NCBI RefSeq assembly: GCF_002257565.1
Contig: NZ_CP022736.1
Span: 3,844,001 to 3,908,000, forward strand
Direction of reading: 5' to 3'
Length of the DNA stretch: 64,000 nucleotides
Source of the DNA: Herbaspirillum sp. meg3
GTDB lineage: Bacteria; Pseudomonadota; Gammaproteobacteria; Burkholderiales; Burkholderiaceae_D
Part shown: positions 41,551-51,465 of the stretch, in pieces
Layout of the letters: every line of letters begins with the position of its first letter
How positions within the stretch are numbered: the stretch's first letter is position 1
The notes under the pieces: generated by a model
The model's input: only the letters and a program-made list of their open reading frames with translations
Database searches by the model: none
What the model was told of the DNA's origin: nothing
Translations under genes and position numbers: made by a program

Positions 41551-43044
41551 TCAAACCACTGCCGGCTTTCTGCGCAATCCACGCAAGATTAGTGGCAGCA
41601 GCCAAAGCAATATCGTTAATACGCCCAAAGTTCCGGCGATCGGTCGACTGAAGAATGCCACGAACTCGCCGTCAGCCTTGATCATCGATGTGACGAAATG
41701 TTCCTCCAGCATGCCGCCCAGCACGACGCCTAGCACCGTCGGCGCTACGGGGAACCCATTTTCTTCCATCAGATACGCCAGCAAGCCGAAGACCAGCATG
41801 ATGCCGACATCCGATACGCTGTTGTTGGTGGCATATGAGCCGACGATGCAAAACAGCAAAATCAACGGCATCAGCAGATTACGCGGTACGCTCAGAATGC
41901 GCTTGGCCAGCTTGATGCACCAGTAGCCCAGTGGCAGCATCAGCAAATTGGCGAGAATGAAGACGATGAAAATCGCATACATCGACACCGGATTTTCAAC
42001 AAAGATCATCGGGCCGGGATTGAGATTCTTCATGTACAGCACGCCGATAACGATCGCAGTGATTGAATCGCCAGGAATGCCGAACACCAGCGCTGGAATC
42101 CATGCACCGGCCAACGCCGAATTGTTGGCGGCACCCGATTCGACGATGCCTTCCGGATGGCCGGTGCCGAATTTCTCCGGCTCCTTGGACATTTTTTTGC
42201 TCATCGCATAAGACATCCACGCTGCGATATCAGCCCCCGCGCCCGGCAAGGCACCAACCAGCGTACCAAGCACGCTGCCACGCAAGATCGATTTCGGATA
42301 ACGAACCGTCAGATCCCACATGCCTTTAAAGACGTTGCCGACCGCCCCTCCCGTCACCACCAGCTTTTCGTCTTTGGAGACGGCATAGCGCAGCACTTCC
42401 GACATCGCAAACATGCCGACCATGAGCGGCACCAGCGATACGCCGCTGAGCAAGTCGCTGTTATTGAAGGTGAAGCGAGGAAAACCTGCCGGATTACCCA
42501 TACCGATCGAGGCAATGAACATGCCAAGAAACAGCGAGACGAAACCTTTGAGCGGATTTTCCGACGCAATGAAAATGGCACAGGTCAACCCCAACAACAC
42601 AAGCCAGAAGTATTCGAACGAAGAAAACTTCAGCGCCAGTTCTGCCAGCGCCGGTGCTGCAAGAATCAGTACGAAGGTGCCGAACAAACCACCGACCGCC
42701 GAAAATACAAGGCTGGCGCCAAGCGCTATCTCGCCCTCTCCTTTACGGGTCATCGCATACGCCTCATCGGTATACGCTGCCGATGAAGGCGTGCCGGGTA
42801 TCCGCAACAGGCAACCGGGAATATCTCCCGAAAAAATCGCCATCGCCGTCGCTGACACCATTGCCGCCACCGCAGGCACCGCAGGCATGAAGAAGGTCAC
42901 AGGCACCAGCAACGCTACCGCCATCGTGGCGGAGAGCCCGGGAATGGCACCCATGAAGAGCCCGAACATTGAGGAACCGAGAATGACCGCCAGTACATAG
43001 GGGTCAAACACCTGCCCGAAGGCCGCATACAAATTTGCAAGCAT
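41551..43044 (-). CDS. Tripartite tricarboxylate transporter, large permease (TctA type)
   Basis: This 497-residue membrane protein has about twelve helices. The start (ATG 43044, GGGAG upstream) gives the TctA opening FGLFMGAIPGLSATMAVALL. The PGLSATMA motif recurs as the second inverted GALPGAGADIAAWMSYAMSK, typical of the two TctA halves. It imports organic acids driven by ion gradients, using the binding protein encoded upstream. The open frame extending beyond 43044 only mirrors the tctB gene. Confidence 0.92.
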   Translation of the reverse strand: MLANLYAAFGQVFDPYVLAVILGSSMFGLFMGAIPGLSATMAVALLVPVTFFMPAVPAVAAMVSATAMAIFSGDIPGCLLRIPGTPSSAAYTDEAYAMTRKGEGEIALGASLVFSAVGGLFGTFVLILAAPALAELALKFSSFEYFWLVLLGLTCAIFIASENPLKGFVSLFLGMFIASIGMGNPAGFPRFTFNNSDLLSGVSLVPLMVGMFAMSEVLRYAVSKDEKLVVTGGAVGNVFKGMWDLTVRYPKSILRGSVLGTLVGALPGAGADIAAWMSYAMSKKMSKEPEKFGTGHPEGIVESGAANNSALAGAWIPALVFGIPGDSITAIVIGVLYMKNLNPGPMIFVENPVSMYAIFIVFILANLLMLPLGYWCIKLAKRILSVPRNLLMPLILLFCIVGSYATNNSVSDVGIMLVFGLLAYLMEENGFPVAPTVLGVVLGGMLEEHFVTSMIKADGEFVAFFSRPIAGTLGVLTILLWLLPLILRGLRRKPAVV

Positions 43045-43055
43045 TGTCAGCTCCC

Positions 43056-43529
43056 TTACCAGGCGACAGATTCCAGAAGGCCCCAGGGCAGCGGGACCTT
43101 CAGGACTTTGTAAAAGATATAGTGAATACCCAGTGCGCTGACGAGGGCAACCGGCACAGCCACCACCAGACGCGCGCCGAAGGTCACGAACAATGACAAC
43201 AGCAGTATCGCTGCAGTGGGCAGGAAACCAAGCGGCTCGGATGCATAGATGTAGAACACCAGCGACAGCAACACCAGCGCGTAACCGAACACCGCGTGGC
43301 GATCGCCGGCCCATTCCGGCAGGCTTATCCAGCTGTCAGTACGCGTTTGTCGCAAGCCCTTGAACACCAATAGGATCGCGCAAATCATCAGCCCGCCGGC
43401 CAGCAATTGCGGAAACAGGGCTGGACCGATTTGCTGCTGCCCCATGGAGGGAAAGGTTGCGGAATAGGTGTAAATCACGCCGGCAAAAATTGCCAGCAAT
43501 ACTCCTGAAACAGCATCGTTGATTTTCAT
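43056..43529 (-). CDS. Tripartite tricarboxylate transporter, small permease (TctB type)
   Basis: This gene encodes 157 residues with four predicted helices (near 8-26, 40-58, 83-102 and 110-140). It starts KINDAVSGVLLAIFAGVIYT, a usual TctB opening. It stops 11 bases before the tctA-type start, so the two are probably translated together. Confidence 0.88.
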   Translation of the reverse strand: MKINDAVSGVLLAIFAGVIYTYSATFPSMGQQQIGPALFPQLLAGGLMICAILLVFKGLRQTRTDSWISLPEWAGDRHAVFGYALVLLSLVFYIYASEPLGFLPTAAILLLSLFVTFGARLVVAVPVALVSALGIHYIFYKVLKVPLPWGLLESVAW

Positions 43530-43675
43530 GGCAATGAATGATCCAACAAGTTCTACAGGTTCAATGAGCAAGTCTGAAGACTCGGCTATGGCGTTGCATT
43601 GCGCTGCAACGCGGGATAGGACATCAGGGCAAAACGTCGGCGGCAACACTGCAGCCGACGCCTGCCGTCGAGCTA

Positions 43676-44650
43676 TTACTTCGCCATCCCAAGCGTCTTC
43701 AGTATCTTGCCCATGTCGCTGTCGCTCTTCTCCATGAACTTGCCGAAGTCAGCCGAATCGGCGTACATCGTGCCAAAACCTCGCCCCCCCATGAAATCCT
43801 TGTACTCCTTGCTGTTGTAGATTTTTTGCATATGTCCGGCCAGCTTGGTCTGGATATCCGCAGGCAGGCCCTTGGGTGCGACGATGCCGCGCCAGGCGCC
43901 GTTGGTCCAGCTGCTGCCCGTCAGACTCTTGAGCGTTGGCACCTTGGGATACAAGGCTGCGGGTTGCTCCGCCATGATCACCAGCGGACGCGCCTTGCCG
44001 GCATCGATCAGCGAACGTGCTTCGGGCAACGATGCGGCGACGATATCGACACCGCCTGCAGCAAGATCAACCATGGCAGGAGCGGCACCATTCGATGGCA
44101 CAAATCTCACAGCTGTCGGCTCCAACTTCAGATCGCTAAGCATGCCGGCCAATCCAAGATGCCAGATGCCGCCCTGGCCGGTGCCGGATGCTTTCAGTTT
44201 GCCGGGGTTGGCTTTTACGGCCTTGAGCAGATCGTCGAATGTCTTGTGTGGCGACTCCGCGCTCACGGTCAATGCCGCCGGATCGAAATTCATCAGCGCA
44301 ATCGGCGTGTAGTTCTTGTAGCTCAATTGAGTCAGGCCCTGATGATGCATCATGGCAATTTCCACCGTAGCCAGGCCAATTGTGTAGCCATCTGGTGCGG
44401 CGCCGGCGATGGCCTGGTGTCCGACCACGCCGTTACCACCGGTGCGGTTGACAACGTTGACGGGCTGGCCAAGTTCCTTCTCCAGCAGCGCACCAATGAT
44501 ACGTGCGGTGGCATCCGTACCACCGCCAGCGCCCCAAGGCACTACCAGCGTCACTGGACGATCAGGCCATGCTGCATGTGCAGCACCGAACGACAAAACC
44601 GCTACCCCGGCGACCATTGCCTTGAGTGCATTTCTACGCATGTTGCTCAT
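43676..44650 (-). CDS. Tripartite tricarboxylate transporter receptor (Bug/TctC type)
   Basis: This gene encodes 324 residues from ATG 44650, with GGAGGAGAGACA directly upstream. Its signal peptide ends FGAAHA|AWPDRPVTLVVPWGAGG, which is the Bug-family hallmark, and GNGVVGHQAIAGAAPDGYTI follows. It captures an organic acid in the periplasm for the TctAB permease. It is the first gene of the operon tctC-tctB-tctA-ldh-gntR and has a PdhR-like operator 178 bp upstream. Confidence 0.93.
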   Translation of the reverse strand: MSNMRRNALKAMVAGVAVLSFGAAHAAWPDRPVTLVVPWGAGGGTDATARIIGALLEKELGQPVNVVNRTGGNGVVGHQAIAGAAPDGYTIGLATVEIAMMHHQGLTQLSYKNYTPIALMNFDPAALTVSAESPHKTFDDLLKAVKANPGKLKASGTGQGGIWHLGLAGMLSDLKLEPTAVRFVPSNGAAPAMVDLAAGGVDIVAASLPEARSLIDAGKARPLVIMAEQPAALYPKVPTLKSLTGSSWTNGAWRGIVAPKGLPADIQTKLAGHMQKIYNSKEYKDFMGGRGFGTMYADSADFGKFMEKSDSDMGKILKTLGMAK

Positions 44651-44827
44651 TGTCTCTCCTCCTTTGTATGGTGAAGACAGGCAGATGTCTTTTGCATTGC
44701 CTGCTGCGTCGGGGTTCATTGCAAACCCGTCGATGAACCATTCAGCGCGGTCTGTGCCGGCTTATCCCTCTCCAGTGCTGGTCTTTCCTGTTTTTGTTTC
44801 CTGACAAATTCTTGTCAAGCGGTCATG

Positions 44828-44838
44828 TGGTCTTACCA
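44828..44838 (-). promoter_or_regulatory. PdhR/FadR-type operator upstream of tct operon
   Basis: TGGTCTTACCA is an exact match, on the reverse strand, to the TGGTaagACCA core bound by PdhR/LldR-type FadR regulators. It is the natural site for the H1-tailed regulator encoded at the operon's end. Confidence 0.6.
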
Positions 44839-45292
44839 GACTGAGGAAAAGAATTTCATATCACCTCATCACTGTCAAGGAAGAAAACGATGCACGAAAA
44901 TAATTCACCCACGCCGCAGCGCACCATTGGGCATCATAGAGAGCAATGGAAAACACGAGCGATGCATCGACAAAAAGATGTATGACAAATCTGGTATTAC
45001 CACTTGACCAAAGCGCGAATGCTGAAATAGACTCGCTGACATCTTTTCGAAGCATGCTGTTCGCAACGTTCATTTGCAACGTACAAAAATACTAGAGCAG
45101 AGGTAGTCGCCAGAGGTTGTGGTTGCTACTCACTGCCAGCGGACAAAACCGCAGCACTGGAGACAGGCATTGGAATTCATAGCTAGCCGGGGGAGTACTT
45201 CAACCATGTCGCAGGCATCGCCGCATGCCTTGCCGACAGGGAAGCGCAATGCTGCTTATGCAGCGCTGCTCTCTGCGCGTGCAGTTTTGGCT

Positions 45293-45409
45293 TCAAAGAC
45301 CTCTCGCTACGCTTGCCACCTCGGCCATGCCGGCAATGGCGACGCCATGCTGGCGTATCACCTGATGGATTTCTCCCGTTATTTTTTCGATCAAAGCGAT
45401 ATTCGCCAC
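45293..45409 (-). pseudogene. 38-codon reading frame, possible gene remnant
   Basis: A GTG start at 45409 with AGGA 8 bases upstream opens a frame reading VANIALIEKITGEIHQ and ending with EVASVARGL and a stop at 45293. The composition is that of a real protein helix region and better than the overlapping plus-strand frame. It may be the decayed 3' end of a lost gene or a micropeptide. No family recognised. Confidence 0.25.
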
Positions 45410-45504
45410 TGATTTTTCCTGCAGCCATCCGATTCAGACAGCATTCGGCCCTCAGTCAATTCCAAGCAATGGATTGACGGGCCACAAGGAAAGAAGGAAA
45501 GAAC

Positions 45505-47232
45505 ATGAGCGATACCAAGAAATTTACGCGCCGCAGCCAGGCATGGTTCGGGAGGCAAGACCGCGATGGCTTCATCTACCGTTCGTGGGTGAAGAACCGC
45601 GGCATTCCACACGATCAATTCGATGGCCGTCCAGTCATCGGTATTTGCAATACCTATTCTGAACTGACACCCTGCAATTCACATTTCCGCGCTTTGGCCG
45701 AACAGGTCAAGATCGGCATCTGGGAAGCCGGTGGCTTCCCGCTGGAGTTCCCGGTGATGTCGCTTGGCGAGACGCTGATGCGTCCCACCGCAATGCTGTT
45801 CCGCAACCTCGCCAGCATGGACGTGGAAGAATCCATTCGTGCCAACCCGCTCGACGGCGTGGTGCTGCTGATGGGTTGCGACAAGACCACTCCTGCATTG
45901 CTGATGGGTGCATCTTCGGTGGATCTGCCCACTATCGGCATTTCCGGCGGCCCGATGCTGTCGGGTAAATACCGTGGCGGAGAGCTGGGTTCGGGCACTG
46001 GCGTCTGGCAGATGTCGGAAGAAGTTCGCGGCGGCCATATGTCGCAGGAAGAATTCTTCGAAGCCGAAAGCTGCATGCATCGCTCGCACGGTCACTGCAT
46101 GACCATGGGCACGGCATCGACCATGGCCAGCATGGTGGAAGCGCTGGGCATGAGCTTGCCGGGTAATGCGGCAATCCCCGCTGTCGATGCGCGCCGTAAT
46201 GTTCTGGCCCGCAACTCCGGCCGCCGTATTGTTGAGATGGTCAAGGAAGACTTGATCATGTCCAAGATCCTGACCAAGGCTGCATTCGAAAACGCCATTC
46301 GCGTCAATGCCGGCATCGGTGGCTCAACCAATGCCGTGATTCACTTGCTGGCGATTGCAGGCCGCATCGGCGTCGATCTGAAACTGGAAGAATGGGACAC
46401 CATCGGTCAAAAACTGCCTTGCCTGGTAAATCTGCAACCATCGGGTAAATATCTGATGGAAGATTTCTACTACGCTGGTGGTCTGCCGTCAGTCATCCGC
46501 GAACTCGAAAGCGTCATCGACAAGAGTGCGCTCTCTGCCAACGGCCAGACCTTGTGGGATAACTGCAAGGACGCGCCAAACTGGAACCGCGACGTCATCC
46601 ACGCCTTTGATACGCCGTTCAAACCGGCCGCCGGCATCGCCATCCTGCACGGCAATCTTTGCCCGGACGGCGCCGTCATCAAGCCGTCCGCAGCCACACC
46701 AGCACTGTTGAAACATACGGGCCGCGCTGTGGTGTTTGAAAACAGCGACGACCTGCACAAGCGCATCGACGACGAAGATCTGGACGTTGATGAAAACTGT
46801 GTGCTGGTATTGAAGAACTGCGGACCGAAGGGGTATCCCGGCATGGGTGAAGCGGGCAACATGCCGCTGCCGCCGAAGGTGCTGCGAAAGGGTATTACCG
46901 ACATGGTGCGCGTCTCCGATGCGCGCATGAGCGGCACTGCCTACGGCACCGTGGTGCTCCACGTGACGCCTGAAGCGGCTGCCGGCGGCCCCTTGGCGCT
47001 GGTGCAAGACGGCGACATGGTAGAGCTGGATGTGGAGGCACGCAAGCTGCATCTCCACGTCAGTGACGAAGAACTGGAACGTCGCCGCGCAGCATGGCAA
47101 GCGCCGAAAGCACCTGCCGATCGCGGGTGGGTCAAGCTGTATGTCGATCACGTGCAGCAGGCCAATCTCGGTGCCGATCTGGATTTCCTGGTCGGCAAGA
47201 GCGGCTCGGGAATACCGAAAGACAATCACTGA
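45505..47232 (+). CDS. IlvD/Edd-family dehydratase (L-arabonate/sugar-acid dehydratase type)
   Basis: This gene encodes 575 residues, AAGGAAAG upstream of the ATG. The family's Fe-S cluster cysteines are in ELTPCNSHF, LLMGCDKTTPALLM and SHGHCMTMGTAST, and Mg/active-site regions include GNLCPDGAVIKPS and VSDARMSGTAYGTVVLHVTPEAA in parts. The NRGIPHDQFDGRPVIGICNTYSE opening is that of the sugar-acid dehydratases acting on L-arabonate, D-xylonate or similar, rather than IlvD for branched-chain synthesis. It would turn an aldonic acid into a 2-keto-3-deoxy acid. It is followed by a 2-hydroxyacid dehydrogenase and a sugar ABC transporter. Confidence 0.88.
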   Translation: MSDTKKFTRRSQAWFGRQDRDGFIYRSWVKNRGIPHDQFDGRPVIGICNTYSELTPCNSHFRALAEQVKIGIWEAGGFPLEFPVMSLGETLMRPTAMLFRNLASMDVEESIRANPLDGVVLLMGCDKTTPALLMGASSVDLPTIGISGGPMLSGKYRGGELGSGTGVWQMSEEVRGGHMSQEEFFEAESCMHRSHGHCMTMGTASTMASMVEALGMSLPGNAAIPAVDARRNVLARNSGRRIVEMVKEDLIMSKILTKAAFENAIRVNAGIGGSTNAVIHLLAIAGRIGVDLKLEEWDTIGQKLPCLVNLQPSGKYLMEDFYYAGGLPSVIRELESVIDKSALSANGQTLWDNCKDAPNWNRDVIHAFDTPFKPAAGIAILHGNLCPDGAVIKPSAATPALLKHTGRAVVFENSDDLHKRIDDEDLDVDENCVLVLKNCGPKGYPGMGEAGNMPLPPKVLRKGITDMVRVSDARMSGTAYGTVVLHVTPEAAAGGPLALVQDGDMVELDVEARKLHLHVSDEELERRRAAWQAPKAPADRGWVKLYVDHVQQANLGADLDFLVGKSGSGIPKDNH

Positions 47233-47341
47233 TTTCAGGGTGTAGGGATTTAATCGTTCAACCAGGCAGCGGAAGAATCGAGCGTCACATCAGATGGCGC
47301 ACTTCCGCTTCTTGCAACCAGAGTCACGGAGACATGACGCA

Positions 47342-48298
47342 ATGAAAGTATTAATTACCGATTACGATTTTCCGGATGTAGAACTTGAACTCGCACTGTA
47401 TCGCGAAGCCGGCGTTGAAGTCGTGACGGCGCAATGCCGTACCGAAGACGACGTCATCAAAGCCGCCGAAGGCTGCGAAGGCCTGCTGGTGCAATATGCA
47501 CCGGTCAACGCCAAAGTATTTGCCGCCCGCCCTGAAATCCGCATTGCCAGCCGCTATGGTGCAGGTTTCGATACTATCAACACCGCTGATGCGGCCAAGC
47601 ATGGCGTCTGGGTCGGCAACTCGCCCGACTATGGCGTCGGTGAAGTCGCCACCCATGCGCTGGCAATGGCGCTCGACCTGATCCGCAACATCACCGGCTA
47701 CGACCGCGACGTCAAATCCGGCCAATGGCATTACACTACCGCCGGCAAGATTCAGCGTTGCTCAGAAATGACCATCGGCATCGTCGGCCTCGGTCGCATC
47801 GGCAAGCGCATGGCGCACATCAGCCGTAACCTTTTTAAACGCGTGATCGCTTACGATCCGCATATCATCGACGGCGACTTCCCTGCCTACGTAGAGCGCG
47901 TCAGCAAAGAAGAATTGTTCAAGCAGGCGCATGTCGTTTCGCTGCATACGCCGCTCAACGATGAGACCCGCGGCATGATCGACGCATCGGTGTTGAAATT
48001 GATGCAACAGGACAGCTTTCTGGTCAACTCGGCGCGTGGCGGCCTGGTCAATATTGATGACCTGCTCAAAGCGCTGGACACGAATCTGAAGGGTGCCGGA
48101 CTCGACGTCTTGCCGGTCGAACCGCCGGAGACAAGTTCCGCTATTGTCCAGCACAAACGTGTGCTATTGTCGCCGCACGCAGCCTTCTATTCCGAGGTCG
48201 CCGCCAAGGAATTGCGCCGCAAGGCAGCGCAAAACCTGATCGACTGGGACCGCAACGGACGCCCTTCATATGTGGTGGTTGAAGGCAGGAAAAAATAG
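47342..48298 (+). CDS. D-2-hydroxyacid dehydrogenase (CtBP-like)
   Basis: This 318-residue NAD-dependent enzyme begins MKVLITDYDFPDVELELAL. It contains GIVGLGRIGKRMA as the NAD site, the catalytic Arg in NSARGGLVN, Glu in PVEPPETSS and His in LSPHAAFYS. It reduces 2-keto acids or oxidises D-2-hydroxy acids. It lies 109 bases after the dehydratase stop on the same strand, so a role in the same sugar-acid pathway is likely. Confidence 0.9.
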   Translation: MKVLITDYDFPDVELELALYREAGVEVVTAQCRTEDDVIKAAEGCEGLLVQYAPVNAKVFAARPEIRIASRYGAGFDTINTADAAKHGVWVGNSPDYGVGEVATHALAMALDLIRNITGYDRDVKSGQWHYTTAGKIQRCSEMTIGIVGLGRIGKRMAHISRNLFKRVIAYDPHIIDGDFPAYVERVSKEELFKQAHVVSLHTPLNDETRGMIDASVLKLMQQDSFLVNSARGGLVNIDDLLKALDTNLKGAGLDVLPVEPPETSSAIVQHKRVLLSPHAAFYSEVAAKELRRKAAQNLIDWDRNGRPSYVVVEGRKK

Positions 48299-48784
48299 TC
48301 CGACACAAAAACAAACGATAAATAAGCAATACATAAAAGATAAGAGACACCCTGCGTCCCAGCCAATCGCCAGACGCAGGCTAGTACGAATCCAGTAAGC
48401 GCAGCAGACTTAACGAAGATAGCAACCGATCTCGCAGCAAGTAATAAGAACAAGCAGCACCAGAGAGGTATGACACGTTGATGATGTATGAATATTCACT
48501 ATCGCAGCACGACTGAATGAATAAGTCACGATAGTGCGCTGTCACAGTTGTACCTCTCAATACCGCCGAAAATCATAAAAACCAACACGGCGCGGGTATC
48601 AGAATAAAGAGCCGCTAACAAAACGCTGATGGCAAGGCGCGCCGACGCAGACGGTACAAGCGTACGGCAAGGAGAAGCAACGCTGCCCGCAGCGTTTTGT
48701 TAGCGGCTCTACATGCGCGGGAGCCCTCCAAGAAGGGGCTCGCTGCAGACACAAAAAACGAGATATTGAGACGAGGAGCAAGGC
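48299..48784. other. Intergenic region before the sugar ABC operon
   Basis: These 486 bases include a hairpin repeat (48608-48710). They also hold an 8-bp inverted repeat CACTATCG/CGATAGTG (48497-48504 and 48529-48536), which might terminate the dehydrogenase transcript. I see no coding frame with a ribosome site. Confidence 0.55.
48608..48710. repeat. GTAC-cored hairpin repeat, copy 2
   Basis: Perfect 21-bp inverted arms (48608-48628, beginning AGAGCCGCTAACAAAACG; 48690-48710) flank 61 bases containing GCGCCGACGCAGACGGTACA and CGTACGGCAAGGAGAAG, then ACGCTG. The interior matches the repeat at 8314-8412 (GCCGACG, GTACAA, GTACG, AAGGAG or TAGGAG, AACG), while the arms are unrelated. It precedes the sugar ABC operon. 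Confidence 0.8.
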
Positions 48785-49873
48785 ATGGCATCAGTTCAGA
48801 TTCGCGGCATCAAAAAGCAATTCGGCAGCACCCAGGTTATTCGTGGCGTCGATATCGACATCGAGGACGGTCAGTTCGCCGTGCTCGTGGGCCCTTCCGG
48901 CTGCGGCAAGTCAACGCTGCTGCGTATGCTCGCAGGCCTCGAAGAAATCACCGAAGGCGAAATCTCCATCGGCGGCACGGTCGTCAATAACGTCCAGCCC
49001 AAGGATCGCGACATCGCCATGGTATTTCAGAACTATGCGCTGTATCCGCACATGACGGTCAACGACAACATGGCCTTCTCGCTGATGCTGGCCAAAAAGG
49101 ACAAATCCTTCATCCAGCAACAGGTCAAGAAAGCTGCCGAGATTCTGGGCCTGACCAATCTGCTGGAACGCTATCCGCGCCAGCTGTCCGGCGGTCAACG
49201 CCAGCGTGTGGCAATGGGACGTGCGATCGTGCGCGATCCGCAGGTCTTCCTGTTCGATGAGCCGCTGTCCAATCTTGACGCCAAGCTGCGTGTGCAAATG
49301 CGCACCGAAATCAAAGAACTGCATCAGCGCCTGAAGACAACGTCGGTCTACGTCACCCATGACCAGATCGAAGCGATGACCATGGCTGACCAGATCGTCG
49401 TCATGCGCGATGGCCTGGTGGAACAACGCGGCCGTCCACTGGAACTGTACGACCGCCCTGCCAACATTTTTGTCGCTGGCTTCATCGGCTCGCCGGCGAT
49501 GAACTTCATCCCTGCCACGCTGCGTCGCAATGCCGACAAGGCCGAGGTTGAATTCGCCGACGGCACGCGCCTGCCTGCGCCGTATGCACATCGCGGTCTC
49601 GACGGTATCGACGGTCAGCGCGTGATCTACGGCGTGCGTCCGGAACATTTGAGCATCGGCCCTGCCGGCAGCGGCATGAGCACCAAGGTCGTGGTGGTTG
49701 AGCCGACCGGCGCCGACACCGAAGTCTATGCGCGCTTCAACGACACCAGCCTGACCTCGATCTTCCGCGAACGCCATAACTTCGGCGCGGGCGATACGAT
49801 CAATCTGGTGCCGGAGCATGGCAGCACGCATTTGTTTGATGCCGACAGCGGCAAGACGCTGGCACGTGATTGA
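48785..49873 (+). CDS. Sugar ABC transporter ATPase (UgpC/MalK type)
   Basis: This 362-residue protein has Walker A GPSGCGKSTLLRML, signature LSGGQRQRVAMGRA, Walker B FLFDEPLSNLDAKL and H-loop VTHDQIEAMTMAD. The C-terminal TOBE domains contain YGVRPEHLSIG. This is the carbohydrate-importer (CUT1) class. GAGGAGCAAGG precedes the ATG. It is first in an operon with a binding protein and two permeases. Sugar or sugar-alcohol specificity cannot be read from the ATPase. Confidence 0.93.
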   Translation: MASVQIRGIKKQFGSTQVIRGVDIDIEDGQFAVLVGPSGCGKSTLLRMLAGLEEITEGEISIGGTVVNNVQPKDRDIAMVFQNYALYPHMTVNDNMAFSLMLAKKDKSFIQQQVKKAAEILGLTNLLERYPRQLSGGQRQRVAMGRAIVRDPQVFLFDEPLSNLDAKLRVQMRTEIKELHQRLKTTSVYVTHDQIEAMTMADQIVVMRDGLVEQRGRPLELYDRPANIFVAGFIGSPAMNFIPATLRRNADKAEVEFADGTRLPAPYAHRGLDGIDGQRVIYGVRPEHLSIGPAGSGMSTKVVVVEPTGADTEVYARFNDTSLTSIFRERHNFGAGDTINLVPEHGSTHLFDADSGKTLARD

Positions 49874-49997
49874 GCGTAGAACGCATTCGTCTTTTTCAAA
49901 GCAGTCCCGGTAACACAATCTGTATTACAGCAAGCAAAAATAACAACGCAACAGAGCGGACCCATTCACTTTCATCAGAAGAGAAGGAGTAGGAGAC

Positions 49998-51335
49998 ATG
50001 ACTAAGCTGACCAGACGTGACTTTTTAGCTGCGAGCGCATCCGTCGCTGCAGCATCGACAGTAGCCACAACCAATGCATTTGCCGCACCGGCGGCGCCGG
50101 CAGCTACCGGCGCCGGCCTGAAGCTCGACATCGAGAAAGGCGCGACACTGCGCGTACTGCGCTGGAAGCGTTTCGTCCAGGGCGATGAAGATCTGTGGAA
50201 TGCAAACGTGAAGAAATTCACCGAGAAGACCGGCGTTGCCGTGCGTACCGACAGCGAAGGCTGGGAAGATCTGCGTCCTAAGGCTGCGGTTGCCGCCAAC
50301 GTCGGTTCCGGTCCGGACATCGTGATGAGCTGGTTCGATGATCCACAACAATATCCAACCAAGCTGATCGATCTGACCGACCTGGCAACTTCGCTGGGTA
50401 GCCGTCTGGGCGGATGGTATGACGTCTGCCGCAAATATGGCACCAAGGACGGCAAGTGGATTGCGCTGCCGTTCGGCGTGGTCGGCAATGCCTTGGTCTA
50501 TCGCGAAAGTCAGATCAAAGCTGCCGGCTTTGACGCCATTCCAAAAGACACAGCCGGGTTCCTGAAACTCTGTCAGGCACTAAAAGCCAAGAACACACCG
50601 GTCGGCTTCGCACTCGGCAAAGCCGTCGGCGACGCCAACAACTGGGCGCACTGGTTGCTGTGGTCGCACGGCGGCAAGCTGGTCGACAAGAAAGGCGCCG
50701 TCGCCATCAACTCGGCAGAAACCCGCGCCGCGCTGGAATACGCCAAGCAACTGTATGCGACCTTTATTCCAGGCACACTGTCCTGGCAAGATCCGTCGAA
50801 CAACAAGGCGTACCTGGACGGCCAGATCAGCATGACGGCCAACGGTATCTCGGTGTACTACGCGGCCAAGAACTCGACCGATCCGAAGATGCAGGAAATG
50901 GCGAAGGACACGCAACACGCTCACTTCCCTATCGGCCCTGCCGGCAAGCCGACCGAGCTGATGCAGATCACGCAGATGATGATCTTCAAGCACACCAAGT
51001 TCCCGAATGCGGCCAAGGCTTTCGTACAGTTCATGTTCGAACCTGAGCAATACAACCCATGGATGGAAGCATCCATCGGCTACGTCAGCCAGTCGCTCAA
51101 GGCCTACGAAAAGAACTCCATCTGGACCTCGGATCCGAAGGCCACCGTGTATCGCGATTCGGCAGCGCTGATGATCGATCACGGCCACGAAGGCCCGCTG
51201 GGACAAGCATCGGCGGCGTGTATGGCTGACTATGTGGTGGTCGATATGGTGGCGGAAGCAGCCAGCGGATCGAAGACCGTACAGCAGGCCATCGATCGCG
51301 CAGCCGAACGCGCCAAGCGTTTCTACAAGGCATAA
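49998..51335 (+). CDS. Tat-exported sugar ABC binding protein
   Basis: This gene encodes 445 residues. The twin-arginine signal LTRRDFLAASASVAAAS ends near NAFAAPAAPA, so the protein is folded before export. The mature part is a CUT1-type solute-binding protein (KLIDLTDLATSL, then YGTKDGKWIALPFGVVGNAL). Repeated AGGAG motifs sit just before the ATG. It would capture a sugar, polyol or sugar acid for the permease pair that follows. Confidence 0.92.
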   Translation: MTKLTRRDFLAASASVAAASTVATTNAFAAPAAPAATGAGLKLDIEKGATLRVLRWKRFVQGDEDLWNANVKKFTEKTGVAVRTDSEGWEDLRPKAAVAANVGSGPDIVMSWFDDPQQYPTKLIDLTDLATSLGSRLGGWYDVCRKYGTKDGKWIALPFGVVGNALVYRESQIKAAGFDAIPKDTAGFLKLCQALKAKNTPVGFALGKAVGDANNWAHWLLWSHGGKLVDKKGAVAINSAETRAALEYAKQLYATFIPGTLSWQDPSNNKAYLDGQISMTANGISVYYAAKNSTDPKMQEMAKDTQHAHFPIGPAGKPTELMQITQMMIFKHTKFPNAAKAFVQFMFEPEQYNPWMEASIGYVSQSLKAYEKNSIWTSDPKATVYRDSAALMIDHGHEGPLGQASAACMADYVVVDMVAEAASGSKTVQQAIDRAAERAKRFYKA

Positions 51336-51465
51336 CAACCTGCTCTCGTTTGCATCGGCGTCCGGTCATCTCTGACGCTGCTGCAGACAGTGCATGGAGC
51401 AAAACATGCGTTCGCATCGGCCATCGCCGTGCGAACGCAGTCATCACGCTTACCGAGGTCTGCTT

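Larger units (their letters stand above)
44651..45504. other. Long intergenic region between tct operon and dehydratase
   Basis: These 854 bases separate two divergent catabolic operons. Visible elements are the PdhR-like site at 44828-44838, a weaker copy TGGTCTTTCCT at 44779-44789, and a short minus-strand reading frame at 45293-45409 (listed separately). I see no RNA gene, no long hairpin and no convincing complete gene. Confidence 0.6.

Noticed and set aside
45119..45412. 97-codon plus-strand frame before the dehydratase
   Set aside because: No ribosome site and an odd composition; the opposite strand reads more like protein.
48497..48536. 8-bp inverted repeat after the hydroxyacid dehydrogenase
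   Set aside because: A 24-base loop and no T run; too weak to name as a terminator.
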